8,724 bases of DNA from Verrucomicrobiota bacterium (lineage in GTDB: Bacteria; Verrucomicrobiota; Verrucomicrobiia; Limisphaerales; JADLHS01). Both the position numbers and the translations under genes were made by a program. The notes beneath the pieces were generated by a model. The model saw nothing but the letters and a program-made list of their open reading frames with translations. It ran no database searches and was not told the DNA's origin. Below, piece after piece: positions 7,390 to 8,724 of the stretch (positions are counted from its first letter, which is position 1; every line of letters starts with the position of its first letter). The stretch is taken from positions 1 through 8,724 of the forward strand of contig SCTL01000949.1 in NCBI GenBank assembly GCA_004297495.1, read 5' to 3'.

Positions 7390-7794
7390 TTACTGAAAAG
7401 ATTTTTCCATTTCCTTCACGCGCGGCCAGACGGGCGAGGAGGGAGCTGTGCGGTCTTTGACGGTGGCGAAGATGCGGCGCGCTTCGGCGGGATTATTGCG
7501 CATCAGGAGTTGGCAGTAGTCGAGTTCGATGACGGCTTTGCGCGGATCGAGAACAAGGTGGCCGTAGTTTTTGAGCCAGACTCCGAAAGCGCGATCGCCT
7601 TGTGACTTCGCCGTGGCCAGACTGGCTTCCAGATATTGCGGAAGACCGGGCAAGTTTTGAAGTTGCGCGGCGGCGGCGGCGGTTTCCTGGCGGTGCGTCT
7701 CCTCTTCGTGACTGACCTTGTCCCAATAGACAAACATCTGCCAGCCGACAAACAAGACGGCGATGACGATCAGGATGGCGATGACCTTGGTCAC
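7390..7794 (-). CDS. Small membrane-anchored protein of unknown function, coupled to murA
   Basis: This 134-residue protein starts with GTG (7794-7792), which overlaps the murA TGA stop (7793-7791) in a GTGA arrangement typical of translational coupling. The upstream bases (CGAAGAATC) give only a weak Shine-Dalgarno, consistent with reinitiation by ribosomes finishing murA. A later start would lose the membrane helix. Residues about 4-23 (VIAILIVIAVLFVGWQMFVY) are one transmembrane segment. Residues 25-48 are charged and Glu/Ala-rich, probably helical. The remainder is helical, with a TPR-like pair (about 85-110, RKAVIELDYCQLLMRNNPAEA) and a basic C-terminus. The domain may sit on either side of the membrane; the N-terminal KV leader and the following WDK give no clear bias. 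No family was recognised. Its position behind murA suggests, but does not show, a link to the cell envelope. Confidence 0.85.
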   Translation of the reverse strand: MTKVIAILIVIAVLFVGWQMFVYWDKVSHEEETHRQETAAAAAQLQNLPGLPQYLEASLATAKSQGDRAFGVWLKNYGHLVLDPRKAVIELDYCQLLMRNNPAEARRIFATVKDRTAPSSPVWPRVKEMEKSFQ

Positions 7795-8724
7795 GATTCT
7801 TCGATGCGCTCGATGCGCGCGCCGAGTTTGCGGAGTTTGGTGTCAATTTTTTCGTAGCCGCGGTCGAGATGGTAGATGCGGTTGACTTGCGTCGTGCCTT
7901 TGGCCGCGAGTCCAGCGATCACCAGCGCCGCGCTTGCGCGCAGATCGCTCGCCATAACCGGCGCGCCGCTCAACGGGCGTCCGCCTTTCACGATGGCGCT
8001 CGGGCCTTCGATCTCGATGTCCGCGCCGAGTCGCGTCAGTTCGCTCACGTGCATGAAGCGCGATTCAAAAATTCTTTCCGTGATGATGCTGATGCCTGGC
8101 GTGAGCGTCATCAACGCCATCATCTGCGCCTGCACGTCGGTCGGGAAACCGGAGTAGGGCAGGGTGGTGACGTCGGTGGGCTTGAGTTTTTTTCCGCGAC
8201 GGAAACGGAGGTTCGTCCCGCGATGTTCAACCAGCACGCCGGCGTCCTTGAGCTTGTCGAGGACGGCGTGCATGTGATCGGCGCGCGCGCCTTTGAGCGT
8301 GACGTCGCCGTTGGTCATCGCCGCCGCAATGGCGAACGTGGCGGCTTCGATGCGATCCGGAATCACCGTGTGTTCCGCGCCGTGCAACGACTTCACGCCG
8401 GTGATCGTGATGGTGGGGCTGCCTGCGCCGGTGATCTTCGCGCCCATCGCGATGAGAAAATTCGCGAGGTCCACGACTTCAGGTTCGCAAGCCGCGCTTT
8501 CGATGACGGTGACGCCGTCGCCAAGCGTCGCGGCCATCATCACGTTCGCCGTGCCGAGAACGGTTGAGCCGGCGCGACCGCCGAGGAACATCGGGCCGCC
8601 GGGAAGCTTCTTCGCCGCCGCTTCGACGTAGCCGCCAGTGATGGTGATCTTCGCGCCGAGCGCTTCAAATCCCTTGAGATGAAGATTGATCGGGCGCGCA
8701 CCGATGACGCAACCGCCCGGCAGC
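7791..8724 (-). CDS. murA: UDP-N-acetylglucosamine 1-carboxyvinyltransferase (MurA), 5' end cut off
   Basis: MurA transfers enolpyruvate from PEP to UDP-GlcNAc, the first committed cytoplasmic step of peptidoglycan synthesis. The visible 310 residues cover roughly E. coli positions 111 to the C-terminus, with the N-terminal quarter outside the right edge. LPGGCVIGARP carries the catalytic Cys (codon 8711-8709, E. coli Cys115) and the Arg of GARP (Arg120). Further hallmarks are REPEIVD-like ACEPEVVDLANFL, PDRIEAATF, SGFPTDVQAQ (the Asp corresponds to Asp305), FESRFMHVSEL, DLRASAALVIAG (the Arg corresponds to Arg397), and IYHLDRGYEKIDTKLR near the end. A Cys rather than Asp at the active site predicts a fosfomycin-susceptible enzyme. 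K22 and the start cannot be seen. The gene is intact in the window and overlaps the next small gene at its stop codon. Confidence 0.97.
   Translation of the reverse strand, partial: LPGGCVIGARPINLHLKGFEALGAKITITGGYVEAAAKKLPGGPMFLGGRAGSTVLGTANVMMAATLGDGVTVIESAACEPEVVDLANFLIAMGAKITGAGSPTITITGVKSLHGAEHTVIPDRIEAATFAIAAAMTNGDVTLKGARADHMHAVLDKLKDAGVLVEHRGTNLRFRRGKKLKPTDVTTLPYSGFPTDVQAQMMALMTLTPGISIITERIFESRFMHVSELTRLGADIEIEGPSAIVKGGRPLSGAPVMASDLRASAALVIAGLAAKGTTQVNRIYHLDRGYEKIDTKLRKLGARIERIEES

Noticed and set aside
7869..8567. Open frames on the + strand opposite murA (232 codons, plus shorter ones)
   Set aside because: The - strand encodes an unambiguous MurA across the whole stretch; these frames are its shadow and have no recognisable protein features.

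Overview
The window looks like part of a GC-rich chromosome from the Verrucomicrobiota/PVC side of bacteria, possibly a Pedosphaera- or Limisphaera-like lineage. This placement is inferred from three things: a giant secreted/membrane protein of unknown function beside a YfbK-type von Willebrand protein, a GC-rich palindromic repeat of a kind common in those genomes, and the general codon style. No rRNA or marker gene here fixes the taxonomy.

Layout on the + strand: the last 92 codons of a vWA/DUF3520 (YfbK-like) protein end at 280. A 135-base spacer follows, containing a short degenerate echo of that gene's last codons and a Shine-Dalgarno sequence. Then one very large gene (416-7348, 2310 aa) fills about 80% of the window. 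It encodes an exported envelope protein with a signal peptide, a unique N-terminal beta-rich domain, a ~840-residue beta-rich module, a block of six predicted membrane helices, a second diverged copy of the same module, a TPR-like helical region and a C-terminal membrane anchor. A 62-nt palindromic element lies in frame inside the first module copy, at a point where the second copy has no counterpart.

Layout on the - strand: a convergent pair runs in from the right edge. It is murA (5' end cut off, catalytic Cys present) followed by a 134-aa membrane-anchored protein that starts on a GTG overlapping the murA stop codon. The 41 bases between the convergent ends (7349-7389) hold no convincing terminator or gene. 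No tRNA, rRNA, CRISPR array, transposase or phage gene was seen.

Reading: the left side appears to be an envelope system pairing a vWA protein with a giant two-module periplasmic protein; its function is unknown. The right side is ordinary peptidoglycan precursor synthesis with an uncharacterised small partner. The duplicated giant protein, and the repeat inserted into only one of its two copies, are the most noteworthy things here.
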